58,948 nucleotides of DNA from an uncultured Caryophanales bacterium (GCA_946412015.1 CAMKGA010000007.1:1-58948); one strand, 5' to 3'. Counted from the stretch's first letter, positions 17,801 through 27,678 are shown. Numbers and translations are program-made. Notes: generated from the sequence alone by a model not told the origin.

Positions 17801-20026
17801 ATGGCTAAGAAGAAAAGAAGGAAAGAAGTAAAAAAAAGTAAAGATTATATGATTGAACTAAAAGGTATTTTTTTACTTTTAATATGTATAGTAGGATGTT
17901 GTCCATTTGGAATAGTTGCAGATATTATTAAAGGATTTGCTGCATTTTTAGTTGGTGTTTGGTGGGCTATTTTACTAGTTTTAATTGGTATATGTGGAAT
18001 ATATATGATAATAAATAGACATAAACCTAATTTTTTTACAGCTAAATTAGTAGGGTTATATATCATAATTATATCTGTTTGTATATTATCACATGTTGGA
18101 TATATGAAAAATTTATCGTTTGAGTCATATGATGTTAATAATTTTAAAATAATTGATAATGGTGTTCAAGTAGTACAAGCTACGATTAGTAATATGTTTG
18201 ATTTTATAAATAATGGTATTAGATTATCAGGTGGTGGTATAATTGGTTCTATATTTGCATCAATTTTATGTGGATTATTAACATTAAATGGAACAATGGT
18301 AGTAGCAATTACATTAATTGTATGTGGTTCTATTATGTTTACAGGTGTATCAATATATGATATATTCAAAAAAACTAAAGAAGGGACACAAAATATTGCT
18401 ACAAAAGTACGTAAGAGTAAACCTAAAGAAGAAATTGAAGTTCCAGAAGTTACTGATTCTGCAAGTCAAGGGATGGTAATATCTAGTCTTGATGAACTTA
18501 AAAATCAGGAACCTGAACCAGCCAAAGAAGAAGCTGCAATTATTAAACCTTCAAATGAAGATGATAATAAAAATTATAAGTATCCACCAATTACTTTACT
18601 AAAAAAGCCATCTAAAGGAAATAGTAAAGATAATAGTGAAGCAATTAAGCATAATGTACCTATTTTAATTCAAGTATTAAAAGATTTTGGAATAGAAGGG
18701 AAAGTGGTTGCGGCTCATGTTGGCCCTGCTGTAACTCAATATGAATTAGAAATTAGGGCCGGTACTAAAGTTAATAAAATATTAAGTTTAAATAGAGAAA
18801 TAGCTCTTGCGCTTGCTGCTAAAGATGTTCGTATTCAAGCACCTATTCCTGGTAAAAATACAATAGGAATAGAACTTCCTAATAAAACAATATCAATGGT
18901 TAATGTAAGAGAAGTTTTAAGTGTTATACCTTCAAGTTTAAATAATAGTAAATTACTATCAGTTTTAGGTAGAGATATTATGGGGGAACCTAGGTGGATG
19001 GAAATAAATAAAACACCTCACTTGCTTGTAGCAGGATCTACTGGCTCTGGTAAATCAGTTTGCATTAATAGTATTTTAGCTAGTATATTAATGCGTAGTA
19101 AACCAGATGAAGTAAAGCTAGTATTAGTTGACCCTAAAAAAGTTGAATTATCTATATATAATGGGGTTCCACACTTGCTAGCACCAGTTGTAACTGATGC
19201 AAAAAAAGCAAATATTGCACTTAAAAAAATAGTTGCAGAAATGGAACGTAGATATGATGTTTTTGAAGATAGTAAAACAAAGAATATTACAAGTTACAAT
19301 AAATATATAGATAAGAAAAACGAGTCTTTACCAGATAGTGATAAAATGAAGCATATGCCATATATCGTAGTAATAATAGATGAGCTTGCTGATTTAATGT
19401 TAGTAGCTGCAAAGGAAGTAGAAGATTCTATTATGCGTATTACACAGATGGCACGTGCAGCAGGAATACACTTGATAGTTGCAACACAAAGACCATCTAC
19501 TGATGTTATTACAGGAGTTGTAAAAGCAAATATTCCATCACGTATTTCATTTGCTGTATCATCTGGAATAGATTCACGTACTATACTCGATATGGTAGGT
19601 GCAGAGAAATTACTTGGAAAAGGTGATATGCTATATTTGCCACAAGGTGAAAATGTTCCAATCCGTATTCAAGGCACATTCATTTCAGAAGAAGAAACAA
19701 AGGCTATTGTTGAATTTGTATGTTCACAACAAAAAGCTCATTATGATAATACACTTACAGTAGCTGATGAAGATGCTAATGCTACTACTATGGTTGAGGC
19801 GAAAGATGACTATGAAGAACCATTATATAATGAAATAGTAGAATTTGTAGTAACTCAAGGTAAAGCATCTGCATCATTACTTCAAAGAAGATTTCGCTTA
19901 GGGTATAACCGTGCAGCGCGTTGTATAGATCTTCTTGAAGATAGAGGAATAATAGGTCCATCCAACGGATCAAAGCCTCGTGAAGTTTTAGTTAAACTAG
20001 ATAATAATTCGACACAAAATGACTAA
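17801..20026 (+). CDS. ftsK: DNA translocase FtsK/SpoIIIE
   Basis: Septal, ATP-driven pump that moves chromosome ends during division. The 741-residue protein has an N-terminal membrane domain with about four helices (residues 20-200) and a short charged linker. The RecA-like motor has Walker A GSTGSGKS (412-419), Walker B around YIVVIIDELADLM, and ATQRPSTDVITG. A C-terminal winged-helix gamma domain (LYNEIVEFVVTQGKAS to NGSKPREVLV) reads KOPS/SRS sites. The linker is short, as in SpoIIIE-type proteins. Whether the cell sporulates cannot be told from this window. Confidence 0.95.
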   Translation: MAKKKRRKEVKKSKDYMIELKGIFLLLICIVGCCPFGIVADIIKGFAAFLVGVWWAILLVLIGICGIYMIINRHKPNFFTAKLVGLYIIIISVCILSHVGYMKNLSFESYDVNNFKIIDNGVQVVQATISNMFDFINNGIRLSGGGIIGSIFASILCGLLTLNGTMVVAITLIVCGSIMFTGVSIYDIFKKTKEGTQNIATKVRKSKPKEEIEVPEVTDSASQGMVISSLDELKNQEPEPAKEEAAIIKPSNEDDNKNYKYPPITLLKKPSKGNSKDNSEAIKHNVPILIQVLKDFGIEGKVVAAHVGPAVTQYELEIRAGTKVNKILSLNREIALALAAKDVRIQAPIPGKNTIGIELPNKTISMVNVREVLSVIPSSLNNSKLLSVLGRDIMGEPRWMEINKTPHLLVAGSTGSGKSVCINSILASILMRSKPDEVKLVLVDPKKVELSIYNGVPHLLAPVVTDAKKANIALKKIVAEMERRYDVFEDSKTKNITSYNKYIDKKNESLPDSDKMKHMPYIVVIIDELADLMLVAAKEVEDSIMRITQMARAAGIHLIVATQRPSTDVITGVVKANIPSRISFAVSSGIDSRTILDMVGAEKLLGKGDMLYLPQGENVPIRIQGTFISEEETKAIVEFVCSQQKAHYDNTLTVADEDANATTMVEAKDDYEEPLYNEIVEFVVTQGKASASLLQRRFRLGYNRAARCIDLLEDRGIIGPSNGSKPREVLVKLDNNSTQND

Positions 20027-20056
20027 TTATTAGGATAATATAATGTTGGTGATTAT

Positions 20057-20518
20057 ATGAAATATATGCGCGCAATGTTATTATCTTTAGTAATTGGTTT
20101 TTTTCTTTCTTATTTTATTTTTAAGCAATATAAAAGTTATAATGGAATTACTGTTTATAAAGAAGGAGATGAGTATTTTTTTCTAGAAAGAGGGGTATAT
20201 GATTCTAAAACTGATATGGAGAAAAATTCAATCAATTTAGAAAATTACATATATAGAAAGGAAAATAACAAATATTATATGTATGTTGGAATTACTAAAA
20301 ATAAAGATAATTTAAAAAAAATGAAAAATTATTTTAATAATAAGAATATAGATACAAATAGCAAAAAATTTTATATTAGTAGTACAAAATTTAGTGAAAG
20401 TATAAACAATTTAGATAATATATTAGTTAATAGTAATGACGAAATAGTTGTAAATGAGATAATTAACCAAGGACTTTCTAAATATGAGGAGATAATATTA
20501 AATGACAGTAAAAATTAA
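20057..20518 (+). CDS. Small membrane-anchored protein, possibly SPOR-like
   Basis: 153 residues with one N-terminal hydrophobic helix (about 7-23) and the rest probably outside the membrane. The segment YYMYVGITKNKDNLKKMKNYFNNKN has the rhythm of a SPOR domain strand-helix unit, which binds denuded septal glycan strands in other proteins. This is suggestive only. RBS GGTGAT precedes the ATG. It lies between ftsK and radC and overlaps radC by 17 bases, consistent with an envelope or division role. Confidence 0.5.
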   Translation: MKYMRAMLLSLVIGFFLSYFIFKQYKSYNGITVYKEGDEYFFLERGVYDSKTDMEKNSINLENYIYRKENNKYYMYVGITKNKDNLKKMKNYFNNKNIDTNSKKFYISSTKFSESINNLDNILVNSNDEIVVNEIINQGLSKYEEIILNDSKN

Positions 20519-21191
20519 AGATATGTGTTATCTTGATAGACCAAGAGAAAGACTTATTAAGTATGGAACTTCTACCTTAAGTGATAGTGAATTATTATCT
20601 ATATTAATAGGTAGTGGTAATAATAAAAATTCTGCTAAAGATTTAGCTAATATTATATTAAATAAATGTGGTGGCATGAAGAATTTATCTAAATATAATT
20701 ATGCATCATTAACTAAAATTCCTGGAATAAAAATGAGTAAAGCTTGTATAATACTTGCAACAATAGAAATATCAAAAAGATGTAATACAAAGGTTAATGA
20801 CATTAATAATATAAAATTAAATAATTCAAAGCTAGTATTTGAATATTATAATGATAAGTTAAAAGATAAAAAACAAGAGTATTTTTATTGTATATATTTA
20901 GATAATAATAAAAAAGTAATTAATGAAAAATTACTTTTTAAGGGAACATTAAACTATAGTTTAATACATCCTAGAGAAGTATTTAAAGAAGCATATATAT
21001 TAAGTGCATCAGCTATAATATGTGTTCATAATCATCCATCGGGTAATATTAGTCCAAGTATTCAAGATATAGAAAGCACAGATAATTTAGTAGAAATAGG
21101 AAAAATGCATGGAATAAAAGTATTAGATCATATTATAATAGGCAATAATAATTACTACAGTTTTTTAGAAAATAACAGAATTTCTCTTTAA
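20502..21191 (+). CDS. radC: RadC family protein (JAB/MPN domain)
   Basis: 229 residues. The N-terminal helix-hairpin-helix part (DRPRERLIKYGTSTLSDSELL, LTKIPGIKMSKA) is followed by a JAMM metalloprotease-like domain with HNHPSGNISPSIQD, i.e. HxH(x)nD. The family is widespread, often beside mreB or mreC as here, and its biochemical role is unsettled despite the name. The start lies within the preceding gene, so coupled translation is likely. Confidence 0.9.
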   Translation: MTVKIKDMCYLDRPRERLIKYGTSTLSDSELLSILIGSGNNKNSAKDLANIILNKCGGMKNLSKYNYASLTKIPGIKMSKACIILATIEISKRCNTKVNDINNIKLNNSKLVFEYYNDKLKDKKQEYFYCIYLDNNKKVINEKLLFKGTLNYSLIHPREVFKEAYILSASAIICVHNHPSGNISPSIQDIESTDNLVEIGKMHGIKVLDHIIIGNNNYYSFLENNRISL

Positions 21192-21230
21192 AAAATAAAT
21201 TTAATGTATTATAATTGAATAGGTGGTTCT

Positions 21231-22076
21231 ATGGAAAAAAAAGGTAATAAAAAAAGGTATATTATTCTATCAATATTAATTTGTCTTGCGCTTGTAATTG
21301 TTTTAACTACAAGATCTATAAAAGAAGGTAGAAGACTTAATTTCTTTGAAAAAGCAATTAAGGATTCAACAACTTTTATAATGGATATTGCATCAAAACC
21401 TGTAAAGATAGTAAAAAAACAAATAAGTGAAAATAATGAAAAAAATAAAATGTATAAAGAATATAAAAAATTAAAAAATAAAGCTGAAAAGTCAAAAGTG
21501 TATGAAGCTAGAATAAAAGAATTGGAAAAAGAGATTGATGATTTAAAAGAAGCGTTAGATCTTAGTGATACAATAACTGACTATAAAGAAATTAATGCCG
21601 AGGTTGTAAATAGAAATGTTGGTGCTTGGTATAATACCTTAAATATTAATAAAGGTTCTAAATCAGGTATAAAAGAAGGAATGGCAGTTATAGTTAATAA
21701 AGGATTAATTGGTAAAGTTATAAATGTCAGTAATTTTACAAGTACAGTAAAATTATTATCTACAGATGAATTAAGTAATAAAATATCAGTAAAAATAGAA
21801 CAAGATGATAAAAGTGTATATGGACTTCTTACAAGTTATAACAAAAAGAAAAATATTTATTTAATAGAAGGAATAAGTGATAATACAGAAATAAAAAATG
21901 GATCCAGAGTTGTTACAACAGGACTATCTGAAGTATTTCCAAGTGGAATATTAGTAGGTGAAGTTAAAAGTGTTACAAAAGATAAATATGATTTAGCAAG
22001 AGCAGTAGAAGTAACTCCATCTGTTGATTTTGATGATATAAATATAGTAACAGTATTAGATAGGAATTCAAAATGA
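21231..22076 (+). CDS. mreC: Rod-shape-determining protein MreC
   Basis: 281 residues: cytoplasmic basic tail, one membrane helix (about 10-27), a coiled coil (about 60-110) and a beta-rich extracytoplasmic domain with VNRNVGAWYNTLNINKGSKSGIKEGMAV and the terminal GILVGEV region. It scaffolds the elongation complex that guides lateral-wall synthesis. TATAAT at 21210-21215 and AGGTGG at 21221-21226 precede the ATG. The stop overlaps the mreD start by four bases. MreB is not in the window. Confidence 0.93.
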   Translation: MEKKGNKKRYIILSILICLALVIVLTTRSIKEGRRLNFFEKAIKDSTTFIMDIASKPVKIVKKQISENNEKNKMYKEYKKLKNKAEKSKVYEARIKELEKEIDDLKEALDLSDTITDYKEINAEVVNRNVGAWYNTLNINKGSKSGIKEGMAVIVNKGLIGKVINVSNFTSTVKLLSTDELSNKISVKIEQDDKSVYGLLTSYNKKKNIYLIEGISDNTEIKNGSRVVTTGLSEVFPSGILVGEVKSVTKDKYDLARAVEVTPSVDFDDINIVTVLDRNSK

Positions 22077-22555
22077 TAATTTTAATACTTGCTATATCAT
22101 TTATATTAGAAGGCATTGTTTCACTTATTGTTAAAGATGGTTCGTTATTTATTCCAATTTTTTCTATAATTTCAGTTGCAACAGTTTATCCGCTGTTTAA
22201 AGAAAACAAAACAAAATATCTAATTTATTCAGTTTCTTTAGGTTTACTATACGATACAGTATATACCAATACACCATTTACAAACACTATATCATTTTTA
22301 GCAACCGCATTTATTATTACACTTATATATGAATACATTAAAGTTAGTAAATTTAATATACTATTAATAGATATTGTAGTTATATTATTTTATCAATCGT
22401 TTTCATACTTGTTATTATGTATTTTAAATTATTGTACTTTTAATGAGACAACATTTATTGTAAATTTATATTCAAGCTTAATATTAAATATAGTATATGG
22501 ATTAGTTCTTTATATAATAATAGAACTACTTACAAAAAAACACAAAGGATTATAA
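22073..22555 (+). CDS. mreD: Rod-shape-determining protein MreD
   Basis: 160 residues, five or more membrane helices over its whole length, of the usual size for the family. The conserved feel of LYDTVYTNTPF after a hydrophobic stretch fits MreD. The ATGA overlap with mreC is the standard order. It works with MreC in the elongation machinery. Confidence 0.85.
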   Translation: MIILILAISFILEGIVSLIVKDGSLFIPIFSIISVATVYPLFKENKTKYLIYSVSLGLLYDTVYTNTPFTNTISFLATAFIITLIYEYIKVSKFNILLIDIVVILFYQSFSYLLLCILNYCTFNETTFIVNLYSSLILNIVYGLVLYIIIELLTKKHKGL

Positions 22556-22556
22556 T

Positions 22557-23105
22557 ATGCAAAGATGCTCTTGGGTTAATCTGAATAATGAAAAATATGT
22601 TTATTATCATGATTTTATTTGGTCTAATCCAACATATGATGATAATAAACTTTTTGAATACCTAGTATTAGAAATGTTTCAAGCGGGATTAAGCTTTGAA
22701 ATTGTATTAAATAAACAAGAATGTTTTAAAAGTGCATTTGATAATTATGATCTTAATAAAATTATTAATTATGATACTAATAAAATAAAAGAACTTATGC
22801 AAAATAAAAATATAATAAGGAACAGGTTAAAAATAAATGCTGTTGTAAATAATGCTAAAGTATTTCTAAATATAAAAAATGAATATAGCAGTTTTTCTAA
22901 TTATATATGGCATTTTACAAATAATAAGCAAATAAAATATAAGAGGTTTCATACACACACTAAGCTATCTGATAGGATATCTAAAGATTTAAAATTAAGA
23001 GGTATGAAGTTTGTTGGAAGCAAAATTATATATTCTTATTTAGAAGCTATAGGAGTTTTAAATAATCACGAAAGTATTTGTTATAAAGGAGAGAGTAATG
23101 TATAA
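22557..23105 (+). CDS. tag: DNA-3-methyladenine glycosylase I
   Basis: 182 residues. Removes 3-methyladenine from DNA in base-excision repair. It matches the family from its first residues (MQRCSWV, YYHDFIW, DDNKLFEYLVLEMFQAGLSFEIVL). The zinc-snap ligands are Cys4, His18 and the C-terminal NHESIC pair. The family's WGxP is IWSNP here. RBS AAAGGA precedes the ATG, and the end overlaps the next gene by eight bases. Confidence 0.93.
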   Translation: MQRCSWVNLNNEKYVYYHDFIWSNPTYDDNKLFEYLVLEMFQAGLSFEIVLNKQECFKSAFDNYDLNKIINYDTNKIKELMQNKNIIRNRLKINAVVNNAKVFLNIKNEYSSFSNYIWHFTNNKQIKYKRFHTHTKLSDRISKDLKLRGMKFVGSKIIYSYLEAIGVLNNHESICYKGESNV

Positions 23106-23649
23106 GTTAATAAGCAAAATATTAGTTATTTTAATGAATATTTTAACTGTTATAATAGCAATACTAGCGTTTTGTAATAATAATTATTCAAGAGTACTTA
23201 CATATATTGCAATATTTCCAATATTATTAGTACCATTCATTATTAATAAAACAAAGTACAAGCTAACCGATTTAGAAACAATGATGTATTATATATTTAT
23301 ATTCTTAGCTGATTTTTTAGGGTGCGTTGTAAATTTATATAACACTACATCTTGGTATGATATTTTTGTTCATTTTATTTCAGGAATAGCCACATTTATT
23401 TTAGCGTTAATTATTTATAAACATATATCAAAAGATAATAACAAAATATTAAAATTAATATTTTGTATGGGGATAGTTGCTTTAATAGCTATTCTTTGGG
23501 AATTATTTGAATATTTTATGGATACATGTATAGGAATGGACTTGCAACATACTTTAGATACAGGTGTTACTGATACGATGCAAGATATGTTAGTTGCATT
23601 ACTTGGTGGATTAATATCATCAATTTATATAGGCCTTAAAAAGCAATAA
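23098..23649 (+). CDS. DUF2238-like (YjdF-type) membrane protein
   Basis: 183 residues with about five membrane helices. The motif WYDIFVHFISGI, LWELFEYFMD and GVTDTMQDMLVALLGG, with acidic and His residues inside membrane-adjacent segments, is typical of the DUF2238/YjdF group of unknown function. GGAGAG precedes the ATG. It is the last gene of the radC-mreCD-tag stretch before a strong terminator. Confidence 0.7.
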   Translation: MYKLISKILVILMNILTVIIAILAFCNNNYSRVLTYIAIFPILLVPFIINKTKYKLTDLETMMYYIFIFLADFLGCVVNLYNTTSWYDIFVHFISGIATFILALIIYKHISKDNNKILKLIFCMGIVALIAILWELFEYFMDTCIGMDLQHTLDTGVTDTMQDMLVALLGGLISSIYIGLKKQ

Positions 23650-23676
23650 AAACGATTTAATATCAAATCGTTTTTT
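23648..23676. terminator. Bidirectional terminator between convergent genes
   Basis: Eleven-base stem (AAAAACGATTT / AAATCGTTTTT) with T runs on both strands. Confidence 0.85.
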
Positions 23677-24489
23677 CTTCACTTAAAGTTAATTCTCTTT
23701 CTTGAAATAAAGCATTAAAGCTATTGTTGATTTCAACTGTCATTTCAGGATGATTGTTCATAAACGGTATAAATAGCCTATCTCTTAAAGTTAATAATAT
23801 TTCATTTTCTAAAGCAACTATTTCATCCATATTTTCTTTTTTATAGCGCATATTTGAAGCTTTATCAAATAATAATACAAATTGATTGAAATCTAGTCCA
23901 TACTGGTTAAATAGTTCTTTTAAATTAGGATATTTCATTAAATTGTTAATATAATCATCAAGGGGTTTATCACTTCTTAGTAAGATATAGAACATATGAC
24001 ATACATCTTTTGAAAATTGATAATTTTTACTTTTTTTGGGGCCGTTATATCCACTTAGCATTTCAGCAAAAAAATCTGTAAATCCTTCTGATAAAGCAGT
24101 ATCTCTAGCATTTACATCACCTATATCATCTCTAAAAGCACTAATTCTATGAAACATTTCATGAAAAATAATATGTGTTAGAAATTCAATGTTTTCATAT
24201 TTAATACCATTAAAATTACCTTTTTCATCAAAATCATTCACTTTTAAAAACTTAGTAATTAATTCAATAATTTTATCAACCAAGATTAAATTAGTAATAG
24301 GAATTCCTTCTATTAATCTACGGCGTAACTCTTCTGCTTTTATTTTGTTTTTTTTTAAATTATTATGTCATCAAATGAATTTTTACTTAAATTTTTATTA
24401 TTTATTAATTCTAAATATTCATTAATAAGACTTTCTAATTCTTGTTTATTTCTTATAGGTTTAACTTTAATTAAATCTTCAAAACTCAT
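23663..24489 (-). pseudogene. HExxH metallopeptidase-like gene with a frameshift
   Basis: The plausible start is ATG at 24489 (minus), beginning MSFEDLIKVKPIRNKQ and stopping after 44 codons at about 24355-24357 (ATT TAA). The next frame continues without a start from LKKNKIKAEELRRRLIEGIP into the 206-codon part with a zinc-protease motif HIIFHEMFH (HExxH) and the downstream helix LSEGFTDFFAEML. One extra T in the ATTT tract would restore a single frame of about 275 residues. It is therefore either a recent frameshift or a sequencing error. A TTG start at 24283 would give only the C-terminal part. The substrate is unknown. Confidence 0.55.
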
Positions 24490-24573
24490 TTTATCACAGC
24501 CTATTTTAATTATACATTTCTTTCTTTATTTATACAAGAAATTTAAAATTATTATTTACTTTAATTTTTAAAG

Positions 24574-24582
24574 TGTTATAAT
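24574..24582 (+). promoter_or_regulatory. Extended -10 box of the yitT-like gene
   Basis: TGTTATAAT, 23 bases before the GTG start; GGAAGTGAT is the RBS. Confidence 0.55.
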
Positions 24583-24605
24583 GTAGTACGTTTGGAAGTG
24601 ATAAT

Positions 24606-25484
24606 GTGAAGAAAATTAATAAATTATTAAACTGGAATTTTATGGATTTTACAAAAGCAATATTAGGCTCATTTATATTTTGTTTTGCAATAAACTTTTT
24701 TGTAGTTCCAAATCATTTATATACGGGCGGAATACTAGGAATTTCACAAATAATTAGAAGTTTTATTATTGATGTATTTAAAATAGATATATCATTTGAT
24801 TTTAGTGGAATTATATATTACTTAATAAATGTTCCTTTATTTATAGTTGCATATAAATCAATAGGTAAAACATTTTTCTTTAGAACCTTATTTGCAGTTT
24901 CAATACAATCTATTATGTTATCATTAATACCATGTCATTTGCTTATTGATGATGTTTTAGCAAACGTAGTAATAGGTGGCTTATTAAGTGGTATTGGTGT
25001 TGGTATGATTTTATCTAGTGGAGCATCAACTGGAGGAACCGATATAGTAGGCCTTGCTTTTGCAAAAAAAGATAATCATTTTTCTGTTGGAAAGCTGGGA
25101 CTTGCTGTTAATATATTTATTTATATGGTTGCAGGATTAAGATATGGTATTTCAATAATGATTTATTCTATAATATCATCTGCTGTTGATAGTCTTATGA
25201 CTGATAAAATGCACGAGCAAAATATATGTTCAACTGCATTTATATTTTGTAAAGAGAATCCTAAAATTATTAATGATTATATAAAAAATGAATTAAATAG
25301 GGATTTTACTTATTGGAATGCTAAAGGTGGATATGATGATTCTAGAACATATATTATTTATACTGTATTAACTAAATATGAATTAATTAAATTAGAAAGA
25401 CATATGAAGAAGTTAAATATATCTATTTTTATGGTTAAAAGTGAAGGATTAGGCATTAAGGGAGAATTTGAAAAACAATTCTGA
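24606..25484 (+). CDS. YitT family membrane protein (DUF161 + DUF2179)
   Basis: 292 residues. The N-terminal half has five to six membrane helices with GSFIFCFAINFFVVPNHLYTGG and the glycine-rich SSGASTGGTDI typical of YitT/YpjC proteins. The C-terminal cytoplasmic DUF2179 domain ends in KLNISIFMVKSEGLGIKGEF. The function is not established. Translation starts at GTG (an ATG two bases earlier is out of frame). The gene stands alone, with its own promoter and terminator. Confidence 0.85.
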   Translation: MKKINKLLNWNFMDFTKAILGSFIFCFAINFFVVPNHLYTGGILGISQIIRSFIIDVFKIDISFDFSGIIYYLINVPLFIVAYKSIGKTFFFRTLFAVSIQSIMLSLIPCHLLIDDVLANVVIGGLLSGIGVGMILSSGASTGGTDIVGLAFAKKDNHFSVGKLGLAVNIFIYMVAGLRYGISIMIYSIISSAVDSLMTDKMHEQNICSTAFIFCKENPKIINDYIKNELNRDFTYWNAKGGYDDSRTYIIYTVLTKYELIKLERHMKKLNISIFMVKSEGLGIKGEFEKQF

Positions 25485-25504
25485 ATATAATAATTTAGTA
25501 CATT

Positions 25505-25532
25505 CTAGTATAAAATTTATACTAGTTTTTTT
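25505..25532 (+). terminator. Terminator of the yitT-like gene
   Basis: CTAGTATAAA and TTTATACTAG arms followed by a T run. Confidence 0.85.
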
Positions 25533-25581
25533 ATTATTTTATGTGTATAAAAATAATTACTTGTTTAATATATAGAAAATG

Positions 25582-25590
25582 TGCTATAAT
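25582..25590 (+). promoter_or_regulatory. Extended -10 box
   Basis: TGCTATAAT, 23 bases before the ATG at 25614; the RBS is AAAGGTAGG. Confidence 0.55.
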
Positions 25591-25613
25591 TATTTTAGAA
25601 AGGTAGGTATTAT

Positions 25614-26657
25614 ATGATTAAGTTTGTACAATATGGTTGTGGTAAGATGTCTAAATATACTATGCGTTATGCAATGGAAAGAGGATATGAGTTAGTTGGT
25701 GCTATTGATATTAATGAAGATATAATTGGTAAGGATGTATCTTGTATTCTTGAAGGAGAAGATGTAGGAGTTAAAATAACATCAGTAAGTGATGCTAAAG
25801 ATATGTTAAAAGATGCTAAACCTGATGTTTGTATTGTAACTACAATGAGCCTTATGAACGACTTAGAAGAAGCGCTTAAAATGTGTGCAGAACTTGGAAT
25901 TAATGCAATTACAACTTGTGAGGAGGCGTTTTATCCATTTAATTCATCACCTAAATTAACTAAGGAAATAGATGAAATGGCTAGAAAGAACAATTGTACT
26001 ATTACAGGAAGTGGATATCAAGATGCATTTTGGGGTAATTTAATAAGTACTATTTGTGGTGCTACAAATAAAATTACTAAAATTAAAGGACGTACTTCTT
26101 ATAATGTTGAAGATTATGGCATTGCACTAGCAGAAGCTCATGGAGCAGGACTTACATTAGATGAGTTTGATTCTAAAATAGCTAGTGTTGATAAAATAAG
26201 TGATGAAGAAAGAAAAAAAATGATTGATAATGGAGAATATGCTCCAAGTTATATGTGGAATACCAATGGTTGGATTTGTGATAAATTAGGTCTTACTGTT
26301 GATAAGCAAACACAAGAATGTATTCCTCAAATAGCTAAAGAAGATATTTATTCATCTACTTTAAATATGACAATTAAAAAAGGTGATGCAACTGGAATGA
26401 GTGCAAAAGTTACAACAACTACTAAAGAGGGTATTATAATAGAGACTGAATGTGTTGGAAAAGTATATGATGAAACTGAATTTGATTCAAATGATTGGAC
26501 TGTAATTGGAGAACCTGATACCCATATGATTATTAATAGACCTGCAACTGTAGAATTAACTTGTGCAACTATAGTAAATAGAATTCCTGATTTAATTAAA
26601 TGTGATGCTGGATTTGTTCCGACAAGTAAAATGGGAGAATTAAAATATAATAGATAA
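25614..26657 (+). CDS. NAD(P)-dependent oxidoreductase, diaminopentanoate dehydrogenase-like
   Basis: 347 residues. The N-terminal Rossmann fold begins VQYGCGKMSKYTMRYAMERG and VGAIDINEDIIGKDV, followed by a dihydrodipicolinate-reductase-type layout (CIVTTMSLM, TTCEEAFYPF). This is the pattern of the 2,4-diaminopentanoate dehydrogenase (Ord) group, which acts in anaerobic ornithine fermentation. None of the other ornithine genes is nearby, so the substrate is uncertain. Codon use is typical of the window. A very small membrane-protein gene follows after eight bases. Confidence 0.6.
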   Translation: MIKFVQYGCGKMSKYTMRYAMERGYELVGAIDINEDIIGKDVSCILEGEDVGVKITSVSDAKDMLKDAKPDVCIVTTMSLMNDLEEALKMCAELGINAITTCEEAFYPFNSSPKLTKEIDEMARKNNCTITGSGYQDAFWGNLISTICGATNKITKIKGRTSYNVEDYGIALAEAHGAGLTLDEFDSKIASVDKISDEERKKMIDNGEYAPSYMWNTNGWICDKLGLTVDKQTQECIPQIAKEDIYSSTLNMTIKKGDATGMSAKVTTTTKEGIIIETECVGKVYDETEFDSNDWTVIGEPDTHMIINRPATVELTCATIVNRIPDLIKCDAGFVPTSKMGELKYNR

Positions 26658-26665
26658 GGTGTGTT

Positions 26666-26818
26666 ATGAGTAAGAAAGATTTAAAGATAACTTTAATGTG
26701 TAGTATAGTTTTTGTTGCACTTATAGGGTTCTATTCTGTATGTATGGCATTTATAGACCAAAACGAAGTAGCTGCTGATAGTGTATCTGTAGAAAACAAC
26801 AACTATAATGAAAATTGA
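26666..26818 (+). CDS. Small single-pass membrane protein
   Basis: 50 residues with one hydrophobic helix (about residues 9-30) and an acidic, Asn-rich tail (SVENNNYNEN). It begins eight bases after the oxidoreductase stop with AAGGTGTG as the RBS, and ends inside a terminator. It looks translated with its neighbour. The function is unknown. Confidence 0.55.
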   Translation: MSKKDLKITLMCSIVFVALIGFYSVCMAFIDQNEVAADSVSVENNNYNEN

Positions 26819-26839
26819 GGCAAATGCTTCTTTTTTTAT
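26816..26839 (+). terminator. Terminator after the small membrane protein
   Basis: GAGGCA and TGCTTC arms with a two-base loop and a seven-T run. Confidence 0.65.
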
Positions 26840-26883
26840 TGTATAAAAAAATAATGTTTGTTATTATACATACATGAGATATT

Positions 26884-27678
26884 ATGAATTTAGGAAAACA
26901 AATGAGAAAAGCTAAAAATATTGTTAATTATTCTAGCTTAGGAGTATTTGATAATATATATGATTTTACAACAGAAAATCTTAATTGTTATATGAATGAA
27001 TTTAATTTGGAAAATACTAATTTATTTACAGTAGGATCATCTGGAGATCAAGTTTTAAATGCAATTAGTAAAGGGTGCACTAATATAACACTTGTAGATA
27101 TAAATCCTTTTTCACTTCATTATTTAAATTTAAAGATAGCAGTTATAAAAACATTTACTAAGGAAGAATTTGAAAATTTTTTAATATGTGGTAATTCAGA
27201 TTCAATAAACTATTTTTTTAGTAAAAAATTATATAATGAAATCAGAAATAAACTTGGTGATATAAATAAAGAATCAAAATATTTTTGGGATTTTTTATAT
27301 GATTATATGATTGGTTATACATTATTTCAAAGCTATAATTCCTATAACGAGATAAAAGAGTTTAATTGTTATTTAAAAAATGATACTGAATATAATAAAT
27401 TAAAATATATGTTAGATTATGCCAATATTAAATTTATTAATAAAAATATATTTAATATAAAAGATTATGAAATAGATAAGAAGTATGATAATATTTTATT
27501 ATCTAATATATATGATTATAATAATAAATTATTTAGATTAAAAAAATTTAAAAAGGCTCTTAATAGATATATAGGTTTACTTTCTGTTAACGGTAAGATA
27601 TTAATTACTTATCTGCACGATATAGAAAATAAAAATGGTAGGCGTGATAGAGCAGTTATATATCAAAAGAAAAAGTAA
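26884..27678 (+). CDS. DUF3419/BtaA-like SAM-binding protein
   Basis: 264 residues. The N-terminal third reads as a methyltransferase-type fold: TVGSSGDQVLNAISKG, then NITLVDINPFSLHYLNLKIAVIKTF, a pattern found in DUF3419 proteins related to the BtaA 3-amino-3-carboxypropyl transferase. The later ILLSNIYDY and NGKILITYLHDIEN could be the remaining strands. The reaction here is unknown. It ends right at the secE promoter, whose -35 box starts one base after the stop codon. Confidence 0.6.
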   Translation: MNLGKQMRKAKNIVNYSSLGVFDNIYDFTTENLNCYMNEFNLENTNLFTVGSSGDQVLNAISKGCTNITLVDINPFSLHYLNLKIAVIKTFTKEEFENFLICGNSDSINYFFSKKLYNEIRNKLGDINKESKYFWDFLYDYMIGYTLFQSYNSYNEIKEFNCYLKNDTEYNKLKYMLDYANIKFINKNIFNIKDYEIDKKYDNILLSNIYDYNNKLFRLKKFKKALNRYIGLLSVNGKILITYLHDIENKNGRRDRAVIYQKKK

